Positions 1-5,862 are shown, counted from the first letter of the stretch. The stretch is DNA of 7,761 nucleotides from Spirochaetaceae bacterium (GCA_023265735.1 JAHFSN010000083.1:1-7761), one strand, 5' to 3'. Notes: generated from the letters alone by a model not told the origin. Translations and numbers: made by a program.

Positions 1-75
1 CCAGGCCCCTTCAATCTGATAACTCGATGTGGCCGCCCCCCAGAGAAAATCGCGGGGAAAAGCGAGATCTGCCAT
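1..75 (-). CDS. GH1 family beta-glucosidase, N-terminal fragment (runs off left edge)
   Basis: Only the first 25 codons are present, but they are diagnostic. The peptide contains FPRDFLWGAATSSYQIEGAW, the classic N-terminal signature of glycoside hydrolase family 1 (beta-glucosidase, 6-phospho-beta-glucosidase and relatives). The Gln in SYQIEGAW (residue 20) corresponds to the conserved residue that binds the sugar in the -1 subsite of GH1 enzymes. The ATG at 75-73 is preceded by GAGGAG with a 7-nt spacing. There is no signal peptide, so a cytoplasmic enzyme is expected. The gene starts 27 bp after the glmS stop on the same strand, so it is probably co-transcribed with glmS. The substrate (glucoside, galactoside or 6-phospho-glycoside) cannot be told from this fragment. 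Family assignment is firm despite the length; specificity is unknown. Confidence 0.88.
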   Translation of the reverse strand, partial: MADLAFPRDFLWGAATSSYQIEGAW

Positions 76-102
76 AAAACGGCTCCTCGAGGGGCGTCGT
101 TG

Positions 103-1944
103 CTACTCGGTGGTGACGGACTTCGCCAGATTCCTGGGTCGGTCCACGTCGACGCCCAACTCGACAGCAGTATAGTACGCGAAAAGCTGCAGGGGAATCA
201 GGGTCAGGAAGGGAGCCAGGAGTTCCTCGGTCTTGGGGACCCGGACCACGTCGTCGACCAGGGACGCCAGGCGGGGGTCGTCGCTGTTGGTCACGGCAAT
301 CACCGGTCCCCGACGGGCCTTCACCTCCTGAATGTTGCTCAGGACCTTGTCGAACGAGTCGCCTTCGGTGATGAGGAACACGCTGGGGGTCTCGGGCCCG
401 ACCAGGGCCAGGGGTCCGTGCTTCAGGCCCCCCGAACTGAACCCTTCGGCGTGGACATAGCTGATCTCCTTGAGCTTGAGGGCTCCCTCCAAGGCAACGG
501 GGTACTGAATTCCTCTGCCCATGTAGAGAAAGTTCTTGTACTTCAAATACTTCTTGGCCAGGTTGTGGATGGTCGGCGACTGCTGGAGGGCGACTTCCAT
601 AAGGCCCGGAAGGGCCAGAAGGCTCTCGATGATCTCCCGGCCCCGGGCCAAGCTGAGGATGCGCATCCGCCCCAGAAGGAGCGTCAGCAGGGCCATGACC
701 GCCATCTGCCCGAGAAAGGCCTTGGAGCTCGTCACCGAGATTTCAGGGCCGGCGTGGATGTAGACGCCTCCCTTGCAGAGTCGGGCGATGGTGGACCCCA
801 CGGCGTTGACCACCCCCAGGACCCGGCCTCCCCGCTGTTGCAGTTCCTGGACGGCTTGGATGGTATCGGCGGTCTCCCCGGACTGGCTGACGGCAAAGTA
901 GAGGGTGTCCTTGTCGACGATGGGGTTGCGGTAGCGGAACTCGCTGGCGTCTTCGGCGCTGGCGGGGATCCGAGCCACCGTCTCGAGAAGATAGGCGCCC
1001 ACCTGGGCCGCGTAGAGGGCGCTTCCCATGGCCACGAAAACCACCCTCTTGATGTCCAGAAGGTCCCGGCTTTCCAGGTTCAAACCTCCGAGCTTGGCCG
1101 TGCCGAAGTCGCCCAGGAGGCGGCCCCCATGGCCCAGGGCCCGCCGGAGGGCTTCAGGTTCCTCGAAGATTTCCTTGACGAAGTAGTGGGGAAATTCTCC
1201 CAGCACGGCCGACTCGGCCGACCAGCTCAGGGCCTCGGCTTCCCGGGCGACCACCTCGTTCTGCAGAGTCTTCGTGATCCATTCATTTTTCCGAATGATG
1301 ACCATTTCGCGGTCCTCCAAAAAGGCCGCGTTTCTGGTCGCCCCGATGAAGGCTGCGGGGTCCGATGCCAGATAGATTTCGTCGTTCCCCTGCCCCACCA
1401 CGAGGGGACTCCCGTTTTTGGCACCGATGAGAAGCTCGGGCTCGTCCTGGAAGAGGGCAATGATGCCGTAGGTTCCCACCAGGCGGCCCAGGGTGCGCCT
1501 GACGGCGTCCTCGGGGGCCTCGGCAGGGTAGGATTTCAGGTTGTCTTCGATCAGGTGGGCAATCACTTCGGAGTCGGTCTCACTCTTGAAGGCGTAGCCC
1601 TTGCCCAGGAGCTCGGCCTTGAGGGCGTGGTAGTTGTCGATAATGCCGTTGTGGACGATGGCCACCCGTCCCGACGCGGACAGGTGGGGATGGGCGTTGG
1701 CATCGGTGACCTTCCCGTGGGTGGCCCAACGGGTGTGAGCCAATCCACAGTGGGCCGACGGGGTCTCGGGCAGACTCGCCTCGAGGCTGGCCACCTTCCC
1801 CTCCTTCTTGTGGACCTTGATCTGGTTGCGCCAAACGTAGGCCATTCCCGAGGAATCGTAGCCCCGGTACTCGAGCATCTTCAAACCCTGCAAGAGGACG
1901 TCTGTGGCCTTCCGCGGCCCCATGTAGCCCACAATTCCGCACAT
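103..1944 (-). CDS. glmS: Glutamine--fructose-6-phosphate aminotransferase (isomerizing), GlmS
   Basis: Cytoplasmic enzyme converting fructose 6-phosphate and glutamine to glucosamine 6-phosphate and glutamate, the entry step to UDP-GlcNAc for peptidoglycan and lipopolysaccharide. The 613 aa are normal full length. The N-terminal class II glutaminase domain has the nucleophile Cys2 (MCGIVGY), LEYRGYDSSG, HTRWATHG (Arg72), NGIIDNY and SETDSE. Two SIS isomerase domains follow (about 290-420 and 460-600) with SQSGETAD (353-360), SSKAF, EGALKLKEIS, GLKHGPLAL and the C-terminal DRPRNLAKSVTTE. Glu486, Lys490, Glu493, His509 and Lys608 match E. coli catalytic residues E481, K485, E488, H504 and K603. 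One oddity: the first sugar-phosphate loop, usually CGTS, is MGSA (306-309). The start follows AAGGAG at 7-nt spacing, inside the stop of the upstream 91-aa gene, which implies translational coupling. No glmS ribozyme can sit in the 11-bp gap. Confidence 0.97.
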   Translation of the reverse strand: MCGIVGYMGPRKATDVLLQGLKMLEYRGYDSSGMAYVWRNQIKVHKKEGKVASLEASLPETPSAHCGLAHTRWATHGKVTDANAHPHLSASGRVAIVHNGIIDNYHALKAELLGKGYAFKSETDSEVIAHLIEDNLKSYPAEAPEDAVRRTLGRLVGTYGIIALFQDEPELLIGAKNGSPLVVGQGNDEIYLASDPAAFIGATRNAAFLEDREMVIIRKNEWITKTLQNEVVAREAEALSWSAESAVLGEFPHYFVKEIFEEPEALRRALGHGGRLLGDFGTAKLGGLNLESRDLLDIKRVVFVAMGSALYAAQVGAYLLETVARIPASAEDASEFRYRNPIVDKDTLYFAVSQSGETADTIQAVQELQQRGGRVLGVVNAVGSTIARLCKGGVYIHAGPEISVTSSKAFLGQMAVMALLTLLLGRMRILSLARGREIIESLLALPGLMEVALQQSPTIHNLAKKYLKYKNFLYMGRGIQYPVALEGALKLKEISYVHAEGFSSGGLKHGPLALVGPETPSVFLITEGDSFDKVLSNIQEVKARRGPVIAVTNSDDPRLASLVDDVVRVPKTEELLAPFLTLIPLQLFAYYTAVELGVDVDRPRNLAKSVTTE

Positions 1945-1951
1945 ACTAAGA

Positions 1952-1958
1952 CTCCTTA
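1952..1958 (-). promoter_or_regulatory. glmS ribosome binding site overlapping the upstream stop codon
   Basis: On the minus strand the sequence reads TAAGGAG followed by TCTTAGT and the glmS ATG. The TAA stop of the upstream 91-aa gene forms part of the Shine-Dalgarno sequence, so ribosomes finishing that gene end on the glmS binding site. This supports translational coupling of the two genes. Confidence 0.8.
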
Positions 1959-2231
1959 TCCGTAAATGAGACGTCGGATCTGCCGTTCGCTGGGAGGCTC
2001 GACCCGGAAGCGTCGACGGGCCACTTCCTCCCGCAGACGCCGGAAGATTTCGTCATTCTTCAGCCCCTGGGCCTGGTACCGCAGATGCGACCGCACGACG
2101 TACTCCTTGACCGTCGGCTCGGTCAGGGCCAAGAACTCGTCGCCCAACCGGCGGACGAGAGACTCGTCCAACGAGTAGGTTTGTGCCAGGTGGCGTACCC
2201 AGGCGTCATCGAGGGGATTCGCGCTCAACAT
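1956..2231 (-). CDS. Uncharacterised 91-aa protein directly upstream of glmS
   Basis: I do not recognise a family. The 91 residues are soluble and very rich in Arg and Glu, with no signal peptide or membrane segment and no cysteine. They look all-helical, and the C-terminal third (EIFRRLREEVARRRFRVE, then SERQIRRLIYG) resembles a small basic nucleic-acid-binding or HTH-like tail, which is inference only. An upstream ATG at 2279 would add 16 residues, but those codons have A/T-rich third positions, unlike the rest of the gene and its neighbours, and overlap promoter-like DNA. I therefore prefer the ATG at 2231. Neither start has a clear Shine-Dalgarno sequence. The gene ends 11 bp before glmS and its stop is part of the glmS ribosome binding site, so the two are almost certainly co-expressed. 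A role in GlmS regulation is possible but unproven. Confidence 0.75.
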   Translation of the reverse strand: MLSANPLDDAWVRHLAQTYSLDESLVRRLGDEFLALTEPTVKEYVVRSHLRYQAQGLKNDEIFRRLREEVARRRFRVEPPSERQIRRLIYG

Positions 2232-2237
2232 GGCTTG

Positions 2238-2265
2238 AGTTTCGTCATTTCGAGGGTTTTGACAA
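2238..2265 (-). promoter_or_regulatory. Weak candidate promoter for the 91-aa gene and glmS operon
   Basis: On the minus strand TTGTCA (2265-2260), a 16-bp spacer and GAAACT (2243-2238) precede the ATG at 2231 by exactly 6 bp. This is the layout of a leaderless transcript and fits the missing Shine-Dalgarno sequence. The -10 element matches only about half of the consensus, so this is tentative. Confidence 0.3.
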
Positions 2266-2286
2266 GGTTTTGTCGCCATTTATGCC
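2259..2286 (+). promoter_or_regulatory. Candidate promoter for the GH31-like lipoprotein gene
   Basis: A perfect -35 box TTGACA (2259-2264) is followed after 16 bp by TATGCC (2281-2286), a weak -10. Transcription would start near 2293 and give a leader of about 80 nt before the ATG at 2376. The -10 and start point are overlapped by the palindrome at 2283-2298. Confidence 0.4.
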
Positions 2287-2298
2287 CGATTTCGGGCA
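2283..2298. promoter_or_regulatory. Perfect 7-bp inverted repeat, candidate operator
   Basis: TGCCCGATTTCGGGCA is a perfect 7-bp inverted repeat with a 2-bp centre, in the divergent gap between the glmS operon and the GH31-like gene. It covers the -10 and start region of the rightward promoter candidate, the usual position of a repressor site. It has no T-tract and the arms nearly touch, so a DNA operator is more likely than a terminator. A weaker repeat, GACAA-N4-TTGTC, lies at 2261-2274. Confidence 0.4.
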
Positions 2299-2308
2299 GG
2301 AAAGCGAG

Positions 2309-2375
2309 GGTGTTCTCGAAATGGGTCCAGGAAGTCGCCCTGAAGGCCCCGCGAGAATCGGCCGATAAGAACACC
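2309..2375 (+). promoter_or_regulatory. Leader with mutually exclusive pairings ahead of the GH31-like gene
   Basis: GGTGTTCT (2309-2316) is an exact inverted repeat of AGAACACC (2368-2375), which abuts the start codon and covers the weak ribosome binding region. TTCTCG (2313-2318) can instead pair with CGAGAA (2352-2357). Both pairings use 2313-2316, so they exclude each other. An RNA switch that hides or frees the start is conceivable, but the 8-bp and 6-bp stems could be chance. Confidence 0.25.
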
Positions 2376-4652
2376 ATGAAAGTCCTTGGTCTTGTTCTCC
2401 TCTCGGTCTTCCTTTGGCAGTGCTCGTCGCAGGGACCCGCGGTAGTCCCGGCGAAAATTCTTCCGAAACCACCCGTTCCCGCGGTCCAAGCCGACGACGA
2501 TCAGCGGTCGGTCTCTCTGGAGGACTTTCAAAGGAGCGCTTGGGCTCCGCTTCCTCCGACAGCGACCTGGAAGGCCATTCCCGGTGGGGCCGCGGTGTCT
2601 CTTCAGGACGGCCGCGAACTGACCCTCACCTTCGTGTCGCCCCAGGTGGTGCGCTGGTGGGTTCCCCCGGCCTCGGGAGCCAAGGCCCTCTCGCCATCGG
2701 CCCGGTATCCCCAGGACCTGGCCGCCGTCAAGGTTTCCGAGACGGACGGCGTCTTGGCCATTGACACCACTGACCTCGCGGTTCGTCTCAAGCTCTCCGA
2801 CCTGTCGTGGAACCTCATCCGCGGTGACAAGGTTGTCCTGAAGACGGCCCCTCCCCAAGCGGCAGGCCGCCGGCTCCAGCAGGGGTTCGCGGCCGACTCG
2901 GCGGTCCGCTGGTTCGGCCCCGGCCTGACTAAAGACTCCCAGGCCGCCAAGTTCTGGACCGACAGGACCCCCAATTCCGAAGGGACCGGCCCCTGGGCGG
3001 CGCCCTTCGTGTTCGGAGCCGGGGGCACCCTTCCCTTCGCCATCGGTTTGGACAATTCCTACCAGACTTACACGAGGGTCACCGAGACCCAGGCGTCCCT
3101 GGGGGCGCTCAATGGGGGTCTCGACCTCCTAGTGGCCGCCGACTCCCGGGCCTCGGGCGTGGTGGCGGCCCTGACCGAATTGACAGGACGCCCCGGAGTT
3201 CCCCCCGAATGGGCCCACGGAACCGCCCTGACCCTCCCTGCCCAGGAGTCCGGCGCCTTCTTGCGCCGGGAGGCCTTGGCCATCCAAACCGCCGCCGGAC
3301 CCGCCGTGGCGCGGCCCGGGTTCCAGACCATCGTGACCGGTAGCCGGACTTCCGGCCCCCTTCCCGACCTCACCCAGATGGGCACCCAGGACGGCTGGGT
3401 CTCGAGCTTGAAGGTGGCCTCGTGGCCTACGGGAGCTGGGGCAGTTCTTCCGATGGTGGAGGGACGCCGCGACTGGGCGGCCCGGTTTGACGACCAGGGC
3501 TTAAGCTCTCCCTTGGCGCGCATGAACAACCGGCTTCCTGCCCTGGAGGCCCAGGTCGTCCACGGAGCGTGGCAGAACCTGAGTCCGGGGCTCCGACCCT
3601 TCCTTCTGGCGGAGTCGGGAGGTTTGGGTTCGGTGCGGTACGCCTTGCCCGAAAAACACGTCGTAGCGGGAAAGGACGAAGCGGCCCTGGCCGAGGTCCT
3701 CGCCCTCGGGATGGCGGGCCAGGGAACTCCTGCCATTGTCCTGGACCTCACGCCCCTCGCCCAAGCCGAGACCAAGGAGGCCGGGTTCCGCAGCCTGCTG
3801 TCGTGGATGATGGTCCCCGTGCTCGTCCTGGACTGGGGTCCCCAGCCCGCTGCCTTCTGGGCCAACCTAGCCGCGCCTGACCGCCAGCGGCTGAAGGTCA
3901 TCCTCGACAGGCGCTCCGAATTCCGCCCCCTCTTCGCCCAGATGGCTAGGGAGGCCGCAGACGCCGGCCAACCCGGGTGGAGACCTCTCTGGTTCGACTT
4001 CCCCAAGGACGTCCAGGCCCTGGCCCACGACGACGAGGTTCTCCTTGACGACACGCTTCTGGCGGCCCCGGCACCCTCCACGGGGGCCACGCGCAGCGTC
4101 TACCTTCCGTCCCCGGGCGTTTGGTTCAACTTCTGGACGGGAGAAGAATTTGGAGGCGGGAAGTCCTACGACCTTCCCGTCTTGGCCGACAAACCCCTCC
4201 TCTTCGTCCGGGGCGGCGGGTTTGTTCCCGTCCGGGAACCAGAATCGTATGTCGAACGGAACGCCTTCAAACCCCTGACCATCCACGTCTTTCCGGGGGG
4301 AAGAGGCAAGGGAACCTATTGGTTCGACGACGGTCAGACCCTCAACTGGACGAAGGGTACCTACGTGGAAACCCAGGTGTCGTATGGTTATACCCAGCGC
4401 AGCATGGAACTCGCCCAGCAGAATTTGAACGCCGCCCCCGGTCTGGGAAGCGACCCCTACGTGCTCTACCGCCTGCACGCGGTCTACAAGCCCCAACAGG
4501 TGAAGATCGACGACAAGGCCATTCCCCTCTACGGCGACAGCTGGGGGGTGACCGAATCGGACCGGAGCGCCGCTTGGTACGAGAACGACCATACGCTACT
4601 CATTAAAACATTCCGCCCCGACCGAGGACAGACCATCCTCATGAGCTTCTAG
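2376..4652 (+). CDS. GH31-like predicted lipoprotein with degenerate catalytic barrel
   Basis: The 758-aa protein starts with a lipoprotein-like signal (hydrophobic residues 4-14, Cys16) and a Pro/Ala-rich linker. The lipobox LWQC is poor, with only Leu at -3 typical. GH31 (alpha-glucosidase) landmarks follow in order: the N-terminal beta-sandwich with FAIGLDNSYQTY (221-232), LTELTGRPGVPPEWAHG (266-282), RPFLLAESGGLGSVRY (407-422), LGMAGQGTP (444-452), EFRPLFAQMAREA and GWRPLWFDFPKD (515-545), LLAAPAP (561-567), YLPSPGVWFNFWTGE (576-590), LLFVRGGGFVP (608-618) and the C-terminal PLTIHVFPGG. Between the last barrel-entry landmark and RPFLL only about 125 residues remain, clearly fewer than usual. 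The nucleophile motif (WxDMNE type), acid/base motif (WxGD, here VAGK at 430-433) and RxHG motif are not found. I infer an envelope carbohydrate-binding or scaffold protein. The ATG at 2376 is chosen because the signal peptide begins there; the upstream open frame lacks one. Confidence 0.8.
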   Translation: MKVLGLVLLSVFLWQCSSQGPAVVPAKILPKPPVPAVQADDDQRSVSLEDFQRSAWAPLPPTATWKAIPGGAAVSLQDGRELTLTFVSPQVVRWWVPPASGAKALSPSARYPQDLAAVKVSETDGVLAIDTTDLAVRLKLSDLSWNLIRGDKVVLKTAPPQAAGRRLQQGFAADSAVRWFGPGLTKDSQAAKFWTDRTPNSEGTGPWAAPFVFGAGGTLPFAIGLDNSYQTYTRVTETQASLGALNGGLDLLVAADSRASGVVAALTELTGRPGVPPEWAHGTALTLPAQESGAFLRREALAIQTAAGPAVARPGFQTIVTGSRTSGPLPDLTQMGTQDGWVSSLKVASWPTGAGAVLPMVEGRRDWAARFDDQGLSSPLARMNNRLPALEAQVVHGAWQNLSPGLRPFLLAESGGLGSVRYALPEKHVVAGKDEAALAEVLALGMAGQGTPAIVLDLTPLAQAETKEAGFRSLLSWMMVPVLVLDWGPQPAAFWANLAAPDRQRLKVILDRRSEFRPLFAQMAREAADAGQPGWRPLWFDFPKDVQALAHDDEVLLDDTLLAAPAPSTGATRSVYLPSPGVWFNFWTGEEFGGGKSYDLPVLADKPLLFVRGGGFVPVREPESYVERNAFKPLTIHVFPGGRGKGTYWFDDGQTLNWTKGTYVETQVSYGYTQRSMELAQQNLNAAPGLGSDPYVLYRLHAVYKPQQVKIDDKAIPLYGDSWGVTESDRSAAWYENDHTLLIKTFRPDRGQTILMSF

Positions 4653-4666
4653 CCGGGGCTTGGATC

Positions 4667-4829
4667 TCGGCGTTTTGGCGTCGCCTCGCGGCGGTCTGCG
4701 CTCCTCGGCGTACTAAGTGTACGCCTGCGGTGCTCGCCTTGCTCAGCTTGGCCAAAACACCGATCTCCGGCGCCCCGTTCCTCAACAGGCATCGCTTTGC
4801 TCGCCGCCTGGTTCGGCCTTTGCCTGCTG
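4667..4829. repeat. Palindromic intergenic element between convergent genes
   Basis: The 190-bp gap 4653-4842 has no plausible gene but carries nested inverted repeats. The outer arms TCGGCGTTTTGGC (4667-4679) and GCCAAAACACCGA (4751-4763) pair at 12 of 13 positions. At their centre is a perfect hairpin, GGCGTAC-TAAGT-GTACGCC (4707-4725). A second unit follows: CAACAGGCA (4783-4791) against TGCCTGCTG (4821-4829), 8 of 9. No T-tract follows a stem, so this is not a standard terminator, although it may act as one for both convergent transcripts. It looks like a dispersed REP/MITE-type repeat, which cannot be shown from one copy. Confidence 0.6.
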
Positions 4830-4842
4830 GCGGTGGGCGGGC

Positions 4843-5298
4843 TTAGTGGGGCAGTTTGGGTTTGAGCCAGCCGAAGACAAACGCGCCGACGATGGCACCG
4901 GCCAGGATCACCAGGGCATCCCAGACTCCCGCTCCGATAAGGGCGTAGATCGGACCCGGGCACGCGGCGGTGATGTACCAGCCGACCCCGAAGATCAGCC
5001 CGCCGATCCAGATGCCCGGCTGGAAGGGGCGCTTCTTGAACTCCATGGGGACCCCCGACACGTCGGTCTTGGTCTTGCGGAGGGCCCGGACGATGAACAT
5101 GCTGATCACGCCGGTCACCACGGCGGCACCGATGACCAGGAACATGTGGGCCTCCTGGAACGCGAACATCCGCCGGACCCGAACCACCGAGATCACCTGG
5201 GCCTTGGTCAGAACCGCGCCGAACCCCACACCCAGGAGCAGCCACGCCGGGTACTTCCACCAGGGCGTCTTCACCACAGAAGCCGATGTTTCGCTCAC
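4843..5298 (-). CDS. YeeE/YedE-type transporter, second half (DUF6691-like)
   Basis: A 151-aa inner-membrane protein with about four hydrophobic segments (roughly 17-35, 52-71, 95-112, 116-146). ITAACPGPIYALIG (109-122) is the Cys-containing motif of the YeeE/YedE family, with Cys113 the only cysteine. Known members (TsuA) pass thiosulfate through the membrane by a series of conserved cysteines; many bacteria split the protein into two adjacent genes, as here. The start is GTG at 5298-5296, preceded by GGAGGG at 8 nt, and GTGA overlaps the upstream gene's TGA by 4 bp. Translational coupling and a 1:1 complex with the upstream protein are expected. There is no rhodanese, TusA or sulfur oxidation gene in view, so the substrate (thiosulfate or another sulfur or selenium species) is inferred from the family only. 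Confidence 0.85.
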   Translation of the reverse strand: MSETSASVVKTPWWKYPAWLLLGVGFGAVLTKAQVISVVRVRRMFAFQEAHMFLVIGAAVVTGVISMFIVRALRKTKTDVSGVPMEFKKRPFQPGIWIGGLIFGVGWYITAACPGPIYALIGAGVWDALVILAGAIVGAFVFGWLKPKLPH

Positions 5299-5792
5299 GG
5301 TACTAACCCTCCAAACACGAAGCGGTGAACCAGGCTCGCCAACACGCCACCGGCCACAAAGCAAGCCGAGGCAATCAGGCTGGGGAGGCTGAGATTCGAG
5401 ATTCCCGAAATCGTATGACCCGAAGTGCACCCGTCGGCGTAGCGGGTTCCAAAACCCACGAGAAGACCTCCCACGAAGAGCAGGGCGAGGCCAGCTGCGG
5501 TCAGGTTCTCGGGGAGGAAGAGCGGCACGCCGGCGCCGCCCAGGACAAACTGCACCAGGGTTCCGCCGAGCAGAATCCCGATGACAAAGAGGATCTGCCA
5601 CAGGCCGTCCTTCCAGACGTCGTACTTGAAGTAGTCCAGGGCCTTGGCCCCAGGCACCACGGCACACAGATGACGAAAGGAGCTGGAAACACCTGGTTCG
5701 CGTCCCGTAAGCAAGAGCATGGCGGGGACAAAAAGTCCCAGCAGGGGCCCGGCGATGTACCAGGGCAAAGGATCGGTGATGGCCGTTTCCAT
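5295..5792 (-). CDS. YeeE/YedE-type transporter, first half
   Basis: A 165-aa integral membrane protein with about four to five hydrophobic segments (13-29, 64-88, 98-115, 134-158). Two stretches fit the first half of split YeeE/YedE transporters: GVSSSFRHLCAVVPG (34-48) followed by the FKYDVWKDG loop, and GTRYADGCTSGHTISG (115-130), the family's signature loop. Cys43, Cys122 and Cys144 are candidates for the relay residues that hand on a sulfur anion in TsuA-like proteins; Cys122 lies in the core motif. The ATG at 5792-5790 follows GAGGAGG (5803-5797). It is the first gene of a two-gene operon, with its partner overlapping its stop. It takes up or moves a sulfur compound across the inner membrane; the exact substrate is not visible. 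Confidence 0.88.
   Translation of the reverse strand: METAITDPLPWYIAGPLLGLFVPAMLLLTGREPGVSSSFRHLCAVVPGAKALDYFKYDVWKDGLWQILFVIGILLGGTLVQFVLGGAGVPLFLPENLTAAGLALLFVGGLLVGFGTRYADGCTSGHTISGISNLSLPSLIASACFVAGGVLASLVHRFVFGGLVP
5307..5312 (-). promoter_or_regulatory. Shine-Dalgarno deciding the GTG start of the second YeeE gene
   Basis: GGAGGG lies inside the end of the upstream gene, 8 nt before the GTG at 5298. No other in-frame start nearby has such a site. This fixes the start and shows coupled translation. Confidence 0.8.
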
Positions 5793-5807
5793 TATACCTC
5801 CTCAAGA

Positions 5808-5825
5808 GACTAGATCAACTTAGTC
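5808..5825. promoter_or_regulatory. Inverted repeat GACTA-N8-TAGTC, candidate operator
   Basis: Perfect 5-bp arms (5808-5812 and 5821-5825) separated by 8 bp lie over the -10 and predicted start region of the leftward YeeE promoter. The position suits a repressor of the sulfur transporter, and ArsR/BigR-type sulfide sensors often control such genes. No regulator gene is present in the window. Confidence 0.3.
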
Positions 5826-5845
5826 CGTATTCCTTGAATTGGCAA
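5817..5845 (-). promoter_or_regulatory. Candidate promoter of the YeeE pair
   Basis: On the minus strand TTGCCA (5845-5840, 5 of 6 to consensus), a 17-bp spacer and TAAGTT (5822-5817, weak -10) precede the YeeE start codon by about 25 bp, leaving room for the strong GAGGAGG site. It overlaps the rightward promoter back to back. Confidence 0.4.
5829..5839. promoter_or_regulatory. Inverted repeat ATTC-N3-GAAT over the rightward -35 box
   Basis: ATTCCTTGAAT is a perfect 4-bp inverted repeat with a 3-bp centre. Its right arm lies within the -35 box TTGAAT of the promoter at 5834-5862, and it also falls in the spacer of the leftward promoter. A protein bound here could affect both. The arms are short, so chance is a real possibility. 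Confidence 0.25.
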
Positions 5846-5862
5846 GGGGGACGGTCTAGAAT
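5834..5862 (+). promoter_or_regulatory. Promoter with leaderless layout for the HPt-GIDE-SBP operon
   Basis: TTGAAT (5834-5839), a 17-bp spacer and TAGAAT (5857-5862, 5 of 6 to consensus) are followed after 6 bp by the ATG at 5869. Transcription would start at or within a base or two of that A. There is no Shine-Dalgarno sequence at a usable distance, which agrees with a leaderless mRNA. Confidence 0.6.

Noticed and set aside
100..1965. 621-codon open frame on the plus strand across glmS
   Set aside because: It is the antisense shadow of a complete, canonical glmS. The protein is low-complexity Gly/Val/His-rich without domains, and codon bias in GC-rich DNA keeps this frame open.
1945..2279. 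glmS ribozyme or riboswitch
   Set aside because: Only 11 bp separate glmS from the upstream gene and that space is the ribosome binding site. Nothing resembling the ribozyme core was seen.
2232..2279. N-terminal extension of the 91-aa protein to the ATG at 2279
   Set aside because: The 16 codons are A/T-rich at third positions, unlike all neighbours, and lie on promoter-like sequence.
2085..2375. Upstream extension of the GH31-like gene to an ATG at 2085
   Set aside because: It would overlap the 91-aa gene antisense and bury the signal peptide that begins at 2376.
3068..4090. 340-codon minus-strand frame inside the GH31-like gene
   Set aside because: Arg/Ser/Ala-rich shadow with no recognisable motif and no ribosome binding site, opposite a frame with clear GH31 landmarks.
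2376..4652. GH31-like gene as a frameshifted pseudogene
   Set aside because: The frame is open from signal peptide to C-terminal domain with normal codon use, and landmarks on both sides of the shortened core are in the same frame.
4717..5328. 203-codon plus-strand frame through the palindromic element and YeeE gene
   Set aside because: It is an antisense shadow of a clear membrane-protein gene joined to repeat DNA, with no SD or domain.
5791..5818. TTGATC-16-TATAAT on the minus strand just before the YeeE start
   Set aside because: The perfect TATAAT overlaps the ATG, so transcripts would begin inside the gene and lose the start. The hexamer results from the SD spacer plus the start codon.
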